NCBI GenBank assembly: GCA_036745275.1
Contig: DAIOGK010000003.1
Coordinates: 1 to 64,000 of the forward strand
DNA from: JAIUNP01 sp020161975
Lineage (GTDB): Bacteria; Pseudomonadota; Alphaproteobacteria; Rhizobiales; Beijerinckiaceae
Length of the DNA: 64,000 nt
Direction: 5' to 3'
Under the pieces are notes generated by a model. The model did not search any database and was not told the DNA's origin. It was given only the letters and a program-made list of their open reading frames with translations. Of the stretch, positions 19,349 to 27,685 are shown piece after piece (the first letter of the stretch is position 1; each line of letters starts with the position of its first letter). A program made the translations under genes and the position numbers.

Positions 19349-20509
19349 ATGATGCGGGCGCTGCTGGTCGCAGCTCTCATGATGGTCGCTCAGTCGGCGG
19401 CTGCGATTGAACCTGTGCGCGTTGGCCTGATTGCGACGCTAAGTGGCCCTTCGGCCCCTCTTGGCCGTCATTTGCGAGACGGGTTCATGCTGGGGCTGAA
19501 GCAGAGCGGCGGCCTTCTGGGGGGACGCCCCCTGAAGCTGGCGGTGCATGACGATGCGCGCGATGTTGCGGCGCTGACCAGCCAGGCGCCAACCTTGATG
19601 AAAACCGAGAAGCCGCAGGTGGTGATCGGGCCATTGTTCAATCCGCTGCTCGGCCCCGTGCTGAAGGCGGCTACGGAAGCCAAGGCCATCGTCATCAGTC
19701 CGCGAGCCGCGCCTGCCGCATTGGCCGGCAAACGCTGTCAGTCGAATTTCTTCTCGCTCGCCCCGCAGGATGACGAGGCTATCGAGGCGCTGGCGAAATT
19801 CGCCGAGGAACGGAATCTGACGCGAGCCATCATTGTCTCGACGGTGGGGGAAGAAGCGGATATTGCCGCAACGGCATTTACGCGTGCCTTCAAGGGCGAG
19901 GTGGCCGACCGGATCCAGATTGCGCCGGATGCGACTGACTTCACAGACATGTCCAACCGGATCGATGTGCTTCGGCCGCAGGCGGTGTTTCTGCATGTCG
20001 GCGGGGCGATTGCCGGGCCGCTGCTCAAGTTTCTTTCTGAGAGCGGGGCGACATCCGGGATGGTCCTTCTGGGCTCGGCCGGGTTCGATGAAGCGGATCT
20101 GTCCAGTCCGGATGGGACTCTGATGGGGGTCTATTCGGCCTCGGATTGGGCTTATGACCTCAAGAATCCCGCAAACGAAGCCTTCTTGCAGGCATTCCAG
20201 AGCGAGTATGGCTATGCGCCCGGCGCTGTGGCCATGCGCGGCTATGATGCGGCGCGGCTGTTGGATGCCGCCTATGGCGCGCTCACGAAGGATCCAGTGG
20301 GCATGGCCGAGCTTGCCGAGGCGATCCGGCAAGCCAGCATCGACTCACCGCGTGGAAAATTCAATTTCGGAAACAACAACTTCCCGATTGAGGACATCTA
20401 TCTCACGCGTATCGAACCGGACGCAAGCGGACAGCCCCGCAATGCTGTCCAGAAGCAGATTTTCGCCCAGTACGGCGATCATTACGCGTCTGAGTGTCCA
20501 TTGAAATAA
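19349..20509 (+). CDS. periplasmic ligand-binding protein, LivK / PBP-activator-like fold
   Basis: A 386-residue exported protein with signal peptide MMRALLVAALMMVAQSAAA and the type 1 periplasmic binding fold (starting VGLIATLSGPSAPLGRHLRDG; Pfam Peripla_BP_6 type). No ABC permease or ATPase genes are adjacent, so it may not be a transport receptor. The fold is shared by LpoA-type activators of penicillin-binding proteins, and the gene follows pbpC, which makes a regulatory role at the cell wall possible but unproven. I chose ATG 19349 because GGGGAGA (19334-19340) is 8 bases upstream; an open frame extends back to 19235. Confidence 0.7.
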   Translation: MMRALLVAALMMVAQSAAAIEPVRVGLIATLSGPSAPLGRHLRDGFMLGLKQSGGLLGGRPLKLAVHDDARDVAALTSQAPTLMKTEKPQVVIGPLFNPLLGPVLKAATEAKAIVISPRAAPAALAGKRCQSNFFSLAPQDDEAIEALAKFAEERNLTRAIIVSTVGEEADIAATAFTRAFKGEVADRIQIAPDATDFTDMSNRIDVLRPQAVFLHVGGAIAGPLLKFLSESGATSGMVLLGSAGFDEADLSSPDGTLMGVYSASDWAYDLKNPANEAFLQAFQSEYGYAPGAVAMRGYDAARLLDAAYGALTKDPVGMAELAEAIRQASIDSPRGKFNFGNNNFPIEDIYLTRIEPDASGQPRNAVQKQIFAQYGDHYASECPLK

Positions 20510-20534
20510 CCAGACAAACCAGGAGGATGAACTC

Positions 20535-21290
20535 ATGGCCGCAGCGAAGAAGACTGCCATTGTAACGGGCGCGGGCTCCGGCGTGGGCAAGGCGGCGAGC
20601 CTTGCGCTGGCCGGTGCCGGTTTTGCCGTTGTGCTGGCTGGGCGCAGGGCAGAACAGCTTGATGCGGTTGTGCGTGAGATCAAGGGGCAGGGCGGGGAGG
20701 CGCTGGCTGTCGCGACGGATGTGACGGACGAAGCATCCGTTGCCAACCTCTTTGCTTCGGCGGTGAAGGCCTTCGGGCGGGTGGATGTGCTGTTCAACAA
20801 TGCAGGCGTCAGTGGCGGCGGCCCGATCGAGGATATCTCGCTGGAGGCCTGGCAGAAGGTGGTCGATACGAACCTGACCGGACCCTTCCTCTGCACACGC
20901 GAGGCGTTTCGTGTGATGAAGGCGCAGGTGCCGATGGGCGGGCGCATCATCAACAACGGCTCGATTTCGGCCTATGCCCCGCGCCCCGATTCCGCCCCTT
21001 ATTCCGCAACCAAACATGCGATTTCCGGCCTGACCCGCTCAACGGCACTCGATGGCCGCAAGTACGATATCGCGTGCGGTCAGCTGGACATTGGCAATGC
21101 GGCGACCGAAATGGCGATGCGCATGGCCTCAGGCGTGCCGCAGGCGAACGGGACCATTGCCATCGAACCCCTGATGGATCCGGCGCAGATCGGCGAGGCC
21201 ATCGTGACCATGGCTTCAATGCCACCCGGGGCCAACGTCCTGTTCATGACCGTGATGGCAACCAAGATGCCATTCGTCGGGCGCGGCTAA
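20535..21290 (+). CDS. SDR family NAD(P)-dependent oxidoreductase
   Basis: A 251-residue short-chain dehydrogenase/reductase. It shows the cofactor motif TGAGSGVGKAA near the N-terminus, NNAG in the middle, and the catalytic set Ser (SIS), Tyr and Lys in YSATKHA. The substrate cannot be predicted from sequence. ATG 20535 follows a strong AGGAGGA ribosome-binding site, 25 bases after the preceding binding-protein gene, so the two may be cotranscribed. It ends 4 bases from the convergent gene on the minus strand. Confidence 0.85.
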   Translation: MAAAKKTAIVTGAGSGVGKAASLALAGAGFAVVLAGRRAEQLDAVVREIKGQGGEALAVATDVTDEASVANLFASAVKAFGRVDVLFNNAGVSGGGPIEDISLEAWQKVVDTNLTGPFLCTREAFRVMKAQVPMGGRIINNGSISAYAPRPDSAPYSATKHAISGLTRSTALDGRKYDIACGQLDIGNAATEMAMRMASGVPQANGTIAIEPLMDPAQIGEAIVTMASMPPGANVLFMTVMATKMPFVGRG

Positions 21291-21294
21291 ACGC

Positions 21295-22635
21295 TTACTG
21301 TGCGTCGCTGGGCCGGATGTCCGTCTTGCGACGCGTCGGCCTCGGCGGGCGCGGTGGCGCCGGTCCTGCCGGCGGGGCTTCGGGGTCTTTCGGGGGTGTG
21401 GCCTGACGTCTGAGGCGGGACAGTTCCTGCTCCAGCGCCAACCGTTCGAGCCGGGTTGAGGAGAGTTCTTCCTCGGCCGCCCGATGGTCCTGCTTCAGGC
21501 CGTCGATGCTGCGGGTCAGATCTTGCGTGAGTTCCTGCGCGGCGGCGGCCGTGGCGCGGCTTTGGGCCAGTGCTTCTTTCAATTCACTGATTTCGTTGGT
21601 CAGGCGTTCGGTATCGCGCGCCAGCGTCTTTTCGAGCTGGCTGGTCCGGTCCTGAAGCCGTGCACGTTCGATGCGGATGTCGTCCATCGCCCGCAGTTGC
21701 GATGCTGCTGCCGACTGGGTCGCCTGACCGTGCGATTCCAGTTCCGACTTTAATGCGGCGATCTGGGCTTCTGCTGTCTCACCGGTCAGTTCAAGCCGGT
21801 CGATGGTCCTGGTCAACTGGTTGGCGATGGCCTGCCGGTCGATCCGCTCATGGTCGCGCTCACGCGTCAGGCGTCCGGTTTCCTCGATCAGTTCGAGCCG
21901 CTCGGCCTGCAGGCTTTCGATGGTCTCCAGTCGGTCGGTAGCCAGGGCCTCGGCGGCGGCCAGCTTGCGATCGGACTGGGCGATGTGTGCGGCGGCTTCG
22001 CGCAACTGGCGCGCGGCAAGCCTGAGTTCATCGCTCTTCGTGCGGACTTCGTCCTGCACGGACTGGGCAACCTGTTGGCTGTCGGCGAGGCGTGCAGCCT
22101 GCATTTCGGCATGGGTTTCAAGTTCGGCGATACGGGCACTGCGCTGGTCGGCCGCCTGGCGGAGGGCGAGGCCCTCGTCGCTGAGCGTCTGACTGGCAAG
22201 GCGCGCGGTGTCGAGATTGGTGACGAGGTTGGCGCGTTCTGCCTCCAGCACTGCGATGCGGTCGGTCAGGGTGGTGATGGTCGCGCGTAATTCATCGCCT
22301 TCCTTGCGCAGGGCGGCGATGCTCGCCTCATGGCTGGCAATGGTATCGTCCTTGACCTGCAACACGGTGATGCGGCTGCCAATCTCGGATTTGGCTTCCT
22401 GAAGGGCGCGTTCGGCGGCATCCCGCTCGGTTTCGATCCGGCAAATCTCCACGGCGTGCGCGGCTCGAAGGCTATCCTTCTCCGCAGAAATTTCGGCAGG
22501 TGTCACGGGAAGGGTGGCTTCCAGCCGAGCGCGCGAAAGGCGCGCAGCCCGGTTCCAGAGCGCGGGCAGCATGGCGATGCCGGCGAGCACCGTCACCAGT
22601 ACGCCAAGCGCAAAGTACATGGCCTGTTCGATCAT
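21295..22635 (-). CDS. membrane-anchored coiled-coil protein of unknown function
   Basis: A 446-residue protein with an N-terminal helix (MIEQAMYFALGVLVTVLAGI) followed by about 350 residues of nearly uninterrupted heptad-like coiled coil rich in Glu, Arg, Ala and Leu. The tail is proline-rich and basic (PPAGPAPPRPPRPTRRK). Conserved proteins of this design occur in other alphaproteobacteria without assigned function. It lies about 120 bases downstream of eipA on the same strand and could be in the same transcript. A structural or scaffold role in the envelope is inference only. Confidence 0.7.
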   Translation of the reverse strand: MIEQAMYFALGVLVTVLAGIAMLPALWNRAARLSRARLEATLPVTPAEISAEKDSLRAAHAVEICRIETERDAAERALQEAKSEIGSRITVLQVKDDTIASHEASIAALRKEGDELRATITTLTDRIAVLEAERANLVTNLDTARLASQTLSDEGLALRQAADQRSARIAELETHAEMQAARLADSQQVAQSVQDEVRTKSDELRLAARQLREAAAHIAQSDRKLAAAEALATDRLETIESLQAERLELIEETGRLTRERDHERIDRQAIANQLTRTIDRLELTGETAEAQIAALKSELESHGQATQSAAASQLRAMDDIRIERARLQDRTSQLEKTLARDTERLTNEISELKEALAQSRATAAAAQELTQDLTRSIDGLKQDHRAAEEELSSTRLERLALEQELSRLRRQATPPKDPEAPPAGPAPPRPPRPTRRKTDIRPSDAQ

Positions 22636-22754
22636 CGCCGGTCATCCGCTCGCCTGATGGGTCCCGAGGCGCCCCCCGTCAAGCTGTTGCATGAAGCGCG
22701 TCGGACGGCCATGAAAATCATCAAAATTCATCGTGCCCCCGCGTCAGGGCAGCG

Positions 22755-23372
22755 TCAGAACGGGTTCCAGGTGGGCGTATCCGTGAATTTGAGATAGCCG
22801 ACATTGATGCCGAGACGTGCGCCGACGCCGGTGCGGATCGGCACGATCACCACGCCATCCGAACCGAGCGCGGTCATGCCGAAGCCGCCGATGAAATAGG
22901 CAGAGCCGTCGATGCCGGCAAAGCGGCGGTAGATGTCGCCAGTGCGCGGTAGATTATAGACCAGCATCATTGTCCGGGCGCCCTCGCCGCCGAAATCCCA
23001 GCCGACCGAAGGACCTTGCCAGAACAGCTTCCGGTCGCCGGCGTTGCGGGTGTAGAGAGTGCCCTCACCGTAGCGCAGTCCGCCGACGATGGCGCCGGAC
23101 GCTTCCTGGCCAAGGATGTAGCCGTTCGGCTCGCCCCAGCGGCGGGTCGCTTCCTCGACGGTCAGCGCGAGGCCGCGCGAGACATTGCCGAAGAAGCGGT
23201 GGCCCGAGTCGACAAGTTCGCGGGCCTGGAACGTTTCTCCGGAGGATTGCTGTGCCACCTGCTGCCGGCGGGCGCGCGTTTGCGCGTCGGCCTGATGGGT
23301 CGACAGGAGGCCGAAGGTGGCCGCCCATGCGATTGCCAAAACCATGACGGTCTGTTTCAGGGTCTTTCGCAT
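22755..23372 (-). CDS. eipA: envelope integrity protein EipA (DUF1134)
   Basis: A 205-residue periplasmic protein with a signal peptide (to about HQADA). The body is strongly conserved DUF1134: RFFGNVSRGLALTVEEA, GYILGQEASGAIVGGLRYG, LYTRNAGDRKLFWQGPS and GARTMMLVYNLPRTG. In Brucella abortus EipA is a small beta-barrel protein needed for envelope stress resistance and is directly activated by CtrA. Here too a near-consensus CtrA box lies 112 bases upstream (23484-23498). I chose ATG at 23370-23372, where the signal peptide begins; GGAGG is 11 bases before it. Confidence 0.92.
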   Translation of the reverse strand: MRKTLKQTVMVLAIAWAATFGLLSTHQADAQTRARRQQVAQQSSGETFQARELVDSGHRFFGNVSRGLALTVEEATRRWGEPNGYILGQEASGAIVGGLRYGEGTLYTRNAGDRKLFWQGPSVGWDFGGEGARTMMLVYNLPRTGDIYRRFAGIDGSAYFIGGFGMTALGSDGVVIVPIRTGVGARLGINVGYLKFTDTPTWNPF

Positions 23373-23483
23373 CTGCTGCACGTCCTCCCTGCCGGTCGGT
23401 CCGGCACGCATCTCAAGGGATGACGCCGAATTCGGGCAGGGCCGTGGCATCATCCCTCCCTCAAGGATCGAATCGCGATTTGG

Positions 23484-23498
23484 TTAACAGCGGCTTAC
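23484..23498. promoter_or_regulatory. candidate CtrA-binding box between eipA and chpT
   Basis: TTAA-CAGCGGC-TTAC matches the CtrA consensus TTAA-N7-TTAA at 7 of 8 positions, and CAT follows as in the extended half-site TTAACCAT. It is 112 bases from the eipA start (minus strand) and 88 bases from the chpT start (plus strand), so either or both could be targets. Four GANTC sites lie in the same 213-base gap, at 23470, 23518, 23549 and 23570. Confidence 0.6.
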
Positions 23499-23585
23499 CA
23501 TTGCGTCGCGGCAGGTGGATTCTCAAAGCGCACACAAGCGTGTATCCAGAATCCCATCCTGATGACCCTGATTCGGAACGCTGCC

Positions 23586-24245
23586 ATGAGCCAAGAGACC
23601 CAAACCGTCACGCTGGATGCGCTGGATCTCGCGGCCCTTCTGAGCAGCCGGGTCTGCCACGATGTCATCAACCCGGTTGGAGCCATCCTGAACGGGCTGG
23701 AAGTGATGGAGGACGACAAGTCCCCCGAGACGCAGGACTTTGCGATTTCGCTGATCCGCAACAGCGCCAAGGTTGCTTCGGGCAAACTCCAGTTCTGCCG
23801 CATTGCCTTCGGCGCCGCGGGGTCCGCCGGTGCATCGGTCGATCTTGGCGATGCCGAGAAGGTGACGCGGGGTTTCATCGACAACGACAAGATTCAGCTC
23901 ACCTGGAATGCGCCGCGCCTGCTGCTGGCAAAAAACAAGGTGAAACTGCTGCTGAACCTCGTCGCCATCGCCGCAGCGGCGCTGCTGCGCGGGGGAGCCA
24001 TCACGGTCGATCTTGTCGATGACGGAACCAACACAACCATGGCGGTGATTGCGCGCGGGCCGATGGTCAAGTTGCCGGCTCATACGACGGATCTCATCGC
24101 GGGCGTCAGCGCATCCGGCGTGGTCGATGCCCATTCGATCCAGCCTTATTATGCAGGTCTTGTGGCGCGCGCCTCCGGCATGACGGTGACGGTCGAGCAA
24201 TCCGACGACGGGCTGGCGCTCCGGGCAGCATCGACGGCGGCCTGA
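23586..24245 (+). CDS. chpT: histidine phosphotransferase ChpT
   Basis: Cell-cycle phosphotransferase (219 residues) that relays phosphate from the hybrid kinase CckA to CtrA and CpdR. The phosphoacceptor region SSRVCHDVINPVGAI places the conserved His at residue 25, followed by the DHp-like helical pair (GLEVMEDD) and a C-terminal pseudo-ATPase domain. I chose ATG 23586; an in-frame ATG at 23562 would add 8 residues not needed for the fold. CckA is not in the window, but its downstream partner CtrA is 4.7 kb away. Confidence 0.93.
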   Translation: MSQETQTVTLDALDLAALLSSRVCHDVINPVGAILNGLEVMEDDKSPETQDFAISLIRNSAKVASGKLQFCRIAFGAAGSAGASVDLGDAEKVTRGFIDNDKIQLTWNAPRLLLAKNKVKLLLNLVAIAAAALLRGGAITVDLVDDGTNTTMAVIARGPMVKLPAHTTDLIAGVSASGVVDAHSIQPYYAGLVARASGMTVTVEQSDDGLALRAASTAA

Positions 24246-24394
24246 GGCACCATCTGCGTGGTTCCGGCGTTGTGATGCTGAGATCAAAATCCGGCTCGAT
24301 TTAACGTTAAGAAAACACTTCATCAACCGTTCAGCAGGCATAATTGCCGGCATGGGTGGCTGCATCTGGCGGCCCCGGCCCGGACTGTGCGCTT

Positions 24395-26827
24395 ATGGAT
24401 GATCTGATCCGCGATTTCGTGGTGGAATCCCTTGAAAGCCTCGACCAACTCGACGCAGAGCTGCTGCGCTTCGAGCGGGAGCCGCATGATTCGCGCATTC
24501 TGGACCAGATTTATCGCCTGCTGCATACGATCAAGGGCACCTGCGGTTTTCTGTCCCTGCACCGGCTGGAACGCATCGCCCACAATGCCGAGGACCTGAT
24601 CAGTCGCTTTCGCGACGGCCACAGGGCCAATCGAGACGAGGTGACGCTGACGCTGGCCGCGATCGACCGGGTGAAGGGCATCATCCATGGTCTTGCCGAT
24701 CAGGGGGGGGAGCCCGAAGGCGAGGATAGCGAACTTATCACCGAACTGATGGCTGCGGCCCAACGCAAGGGCGCTGCACCGACGCGCGCTGCGGCCGTGG
24801 CGGCACCGTCCACGCCGACAGCCGAACCGGTCATGATGCGGCAGAATGTGCGCGTGGGGGTCGAACGGCTCGACCATCTGATGACCATGGTTTCGGAACT
24901 CGTTCTTGTCCGCAACCAGTTGATGGAGCTTGCCCGGCGTGAGGATGCGGGCGGCTTCAAGCTGCCGCTGCAACGTCTGTCGCATATCACGGCAGAGCTT
25001 CAGGACGGGGTGATGCGCACGCGGATGCAGTCCATCGGTGCGGCCTGGTCGAAGATTTCCCGTACGGTGCGCGATCTTTCAAACGAACTCGGGAAGGATA
25101 TCCGCCTCGAAACCGTCGGAGCGGAAACCGAAATCGATCGGCAGATCCTCGAAGTTATCAAGGACTGCATCGTCCATCTCGTCCGTAACGCCGCAGATCA
25201 TGGCATCGAGACGCCTGCCGAGCGCGTCGCTGCGGGCAAGGCGCCTTATGGCACGATCCGCCTCACGGCCGGGCAGGAGGGCAGCCAGATTGTCATGGAA
25301 ATCAGCGACGACGGTCGCGGCCTTGATCTTGACGGCATCCGGATGCGGGCGTTCGGGCAGGGGTTGGCTGATGATGAGGCGCTCCAGCGGATGGGTGAGG
25401 GCGAGTTGCTCCGGCTGATTTTCACGCCGGGATTCTCGACCGCCGGGCGCATCACCAATCTTTCGGGGCGCGGGGTGGGGCTGGATGCAGTGCGCACCAG
25501 CATTGAGGCCATCGCCGGTACCGTGGATGTCATCAACAGGCCCGGACGCGGCACCAGCGTCGTTCTCAGGATGCCGCTGACGCTGGCGGTGGCGGCCGTT
25601 CTGATCGTGGAAGCCGGCGGGCAGATGTATGCGTTGCCGCAGATCGTGATCAGTGAATTGGTCCGGCCCCAACCGGAGGGCGAGATCCGGCTGGAGTGCC
25701 TTGGCGATACCGCCATGCTGCGCTTGCGCGAACGGCTCGTTCCGATCATCGACCTTGGCGAAACGCTCGGCGCGGGCCGGACGCCGGGCCAGGCGTTTGT
25801 CATTGTTTGCGATGTCGGCCACCGGCGCTTCGGGTTGCTGGTCGATGCCGTTCACCAGACGGAAGACGTGGTGGTGAAGCCGATCCCCACACGGCTGCGG
25901 CACATTCCCTATTTTTCGGGTGCAACCATCCTGGGCGATGGATCGGTCATCCTGATCCTCGAACCGACCGGATTTTTCAGCAAAGTCGGGGCGGGGACGG
26001 ATGGGGCCGCGCAGGAAGGCGACGTTCGGTCCGTACCGGCGCCGGAAGCCGATGCGACTTCGCTTCTGCTGTTCCGTGCTGGCGATGAGCGCAGCCGTGC
26101 TGTGCCGCTGGCGCTTGTCTCTCGGCTGATCGAGGTAGACGCCAGTCATATCGAACAGCTGGGCGCCGAGCCGGTGGTCCAGTATGACGGTGCGCTGCTG
26201 CCGATCCGGTTGGCGGACCCGGCGATGAGCCTGCGCAGTGAAGGGATGCAGCCCATTTTTCTGCTGCACCTTGCGAACAAACGATTCGGCGTCGCTGTCG
26301 ATGAGATTGTCGATGTGATCGAGGCGCCGCTGCGTATTGAACTGTCCGATGCCATGCCTGGTTATCTTGGCAGCGCCATCATTCAGGGGGCGACCACCCC
26401 GGTTCTGGATGTCGCCGCGCATATTACTTGCGCTGGCGAGCAGAGGACCTTGATCGAGAATTCGGTCCTGCTGGTAGAGCCATCGGCCTTTTTTGAAGCG
26501 CTGCTGCTGCCGATCCTTGAAGGGGCCGGCTTTGCGGTACGGGTTGCCAAATCGGCCGGGACAGCGCGCGTTCTGGCCGCAGACAACGGATATGCTCTGG
26601 CGATCATCGATCTTGACCAGGCGGAAGGGTTCGACCTCGCGCAGGAATGGAGCGGCGGGGCCATGGATCAGGGCATGGGCTTGATCGGAATTGCGACGCG
26701 GCCGGGGCCTGCGCTTCAACGTGCCGCGCGGCAAAGCGGCGTTGCGACCGTGATCGCCAAATTCGACCGGCGGGCGTTGCTGGCCACGCTCGGCGCCGGC
26801 CTGCCAACCGTTGAGGTGGCGGCATGA
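24395..26827 (+). CDS. cheA: chemotaxis histidine kinase CheA with two CheW-like domains and a degenerate receiver
   Basis: Cytoplasmic sensor kinase of about 810 residues. Visible in order are a P1 Hpt domain (LLHTIKGTCGFL, phosphoacceptor His44), a linker, the dimerisation domain, an HATPase domain (HLVRNAADHG, DDGRGLD, GRGVGLDAV), a CheW-like P5 (about 390-520), a second CheW-like module (about 555-685) and a C-terminal receiver-like domain (about 690-800). In the receiver the acidic pair is replaced (LLVEPSAF), though an Asp at IIDLD and a Lys at VIAKFD remain. The start 24395 has no clear ribosome-binding site. It overlaps cheW by ATGA. Confidence 0.93.
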   Translation: MDDLIRDFVVESLESLDQLDAELLRFEREPHDSRILDQIYRLLHTIKGTCGFLSLHRLERIAHNAEDLISRFRDGHRANRDEVTLTLAAIDRVKGIIHGLADQGGEPEGEDSELITELMAAAQRKGAAPTRAAAVAAPSTPTAEPVMMRQNVRVGVERLDHLMTMVSELVLVRNQLMELARREDAGGFKLPLQRLSHITAELQDGVMRTRMQSIGAAWSKISRTVRDLSNELGKDIRLETVGAETEIDRQILEVIKDCIVHLVRNAADHGIETPAERVAAGKAPYGTIRLTAGQEGSQIVMEISDDGRGLDLDGIRMRAFGQGLADDEALQRMGEGELLRLIFTPGFSTAGRITNLSGRGVGLDAVRTSIEAIAGTVDVINRPGRGTSVVLRMPLTLAVAAVLIVEAGGQMYALPQIVISELVRPQPEGEIRLECLGDTAMLRLRERLVPIIDLGETLGAGRTPGQAFVIVCDVGHRRFGLLVDAVHQTEDVVVKPIPTRLRHIPYFSGATILGDGSVILILEPTGFFSKVGAGTDGAAQEGDVRSVPAPEADATSLLLFRAGDERSRAVPLALVSRLIEVDASHIEQLGAEPVVQYDGALLPIRLADPAMSLRSEGMQPIFLLHLANKRFGVAVDEIVDVIEAPLRIELSDAMPGYLGSAIIQGATTPVLDVAAHITCAGEQRTLIENSVLLVEPSAFFEALLLPILEGAGFAVRVAKSAGTARVLAADNGYALAIIDLDQAEGFDLAQEWSGGAMDQGMGLIGIATRPGPALQRAARQSGVATVIAKFDRRALLATLGAGLPTVEVAA

Positions 26828-27285
26828 GCGCGGTCGCGATCGATAGTGCCGAAACATTCGTGACCCTGCGCCTCGCCGGGCAGTTGATCGGCCTGCCGAT
26901 CGGGCAGGTGCGCGATGTGTTCCAGATCGGCAGCGTGACGCCGATCCCGCTGGCCGGGCAAAGCGTGCTGGGGCTTGCCAATCTCCGGGGGCGGATCGTG
27001 CTGCTCTATTCTCTCGCCGGGTTGATCGGCCTGCCGGAAGGCGCGCCGCGGAAAGGGCCACGCATGGCTGTTTCGGTGCAATGGCGGGGCGAGAGCCTTG
27101 GCATCCAGATCGATGAGATTGGCGATGTTCTGGTGCTGCCGGCCGGCTCCGGTCAGCCACTGCCCGCCCAATTTGATCGAAGCTGGCTGCGCCATGCCCG
27201 GCGCATCCATACGCTTGCCGACGAACTGATGATCGAACTCGACCTTCCCTCGTTGCTTGAGACTCCGCCGGTTCTGGCGGCCTGA
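26824..27285 (+). CDS. cheW: chemotaxis coupling protein CheW
   Basis: Scaffold protein (153 residues) linking chemoreceptors to CheA. It is a single CheW domain with FVTLRLAGQLIGLPIGQVRDV at the start and the core motif GLANLRGRIVLLYSLAGLIGLP. Its ATG overlaps the cheA stop (ATGA), so expression is coupled. No chemoreceptor gene occurs in the window. Confidence 0.95.
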   Translation: MSAVAIDSAETFVTLRLAGQLIGLPIGQVRDVFQIGSVTPIPLAGQSVLGLANLRGRIVLLYSLAGLIGLPEGAPRKGPRMAVSVQWRGESLGIQIDEIGDVLVLPAGSGQPLPAQFDRSWLRHARRIHTLADELMIELDLPSLLETPPVLAA

Positions 27286-27303
27286 CTTTCAAAGGAGACT
27301 GCC

Positions 27304-27672
27304 TTGTCCAAACAATGCATCGTAGCTGATGATTCCAGCGTGATCCGCAAGGTTGCCCGCCGCATTCTTGAGGGACTGAATTTCGAGGTTCTGGAGGTCG
27401 AGGACGGCAAGCAGGCGCTTGATGCCTGCCGTAACCGGATGCCGGAGGCCGTGCTGCTCGACTGGAGTATGCCGGAGATGGACGGCTATCAGTTTCTCGA
27501 ACAGCTGCGCCGGGTTGAAAGCGGGCCGAAGCCGAAAATCGTGTTCTGTGTGACCGAGAACGATGTCGCGCAGATTGCCCGCGCCATTCATCTGGGGGCG
27601 GACGAGTTCGTGATGAAACCGTTTGATCGCAAGATCCTCACGGACAAGTTCGTGCAGGTCGGGCTGATCTGA
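27304..27672 (+). CDS. cheY: CheY-type single-domain response regulator
   Basis: A 122-residue stand-alone receiver domain. Acidic pocket Asp9/Asp10, phosphoacceptor Asp53 (VLLDWSMPEMDG) and the conserved Lys in VMKPFD are all present. Within a cheAWYB cluster it is the likely diffusible motor-binding signal or a phosphate sink. The start is TTG 27304: AGGAGA at 27293-27298 is correctly spaced and no ATG lies in the right place. Confidence 0.93.
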   Translation: MSKQCIVADDSSVIRKVARRILEGLNFEVLEVEDGKQALDACRNRMPEAVLLDWSMPEMDGYQFLEQLRRVESGPKPKIVFCVTENDVAQIARAIHLGADEFVMKPFDRKILTDKFVQVGLI

Positions 27673-27685
27673 GGTCGGCCTGTCC

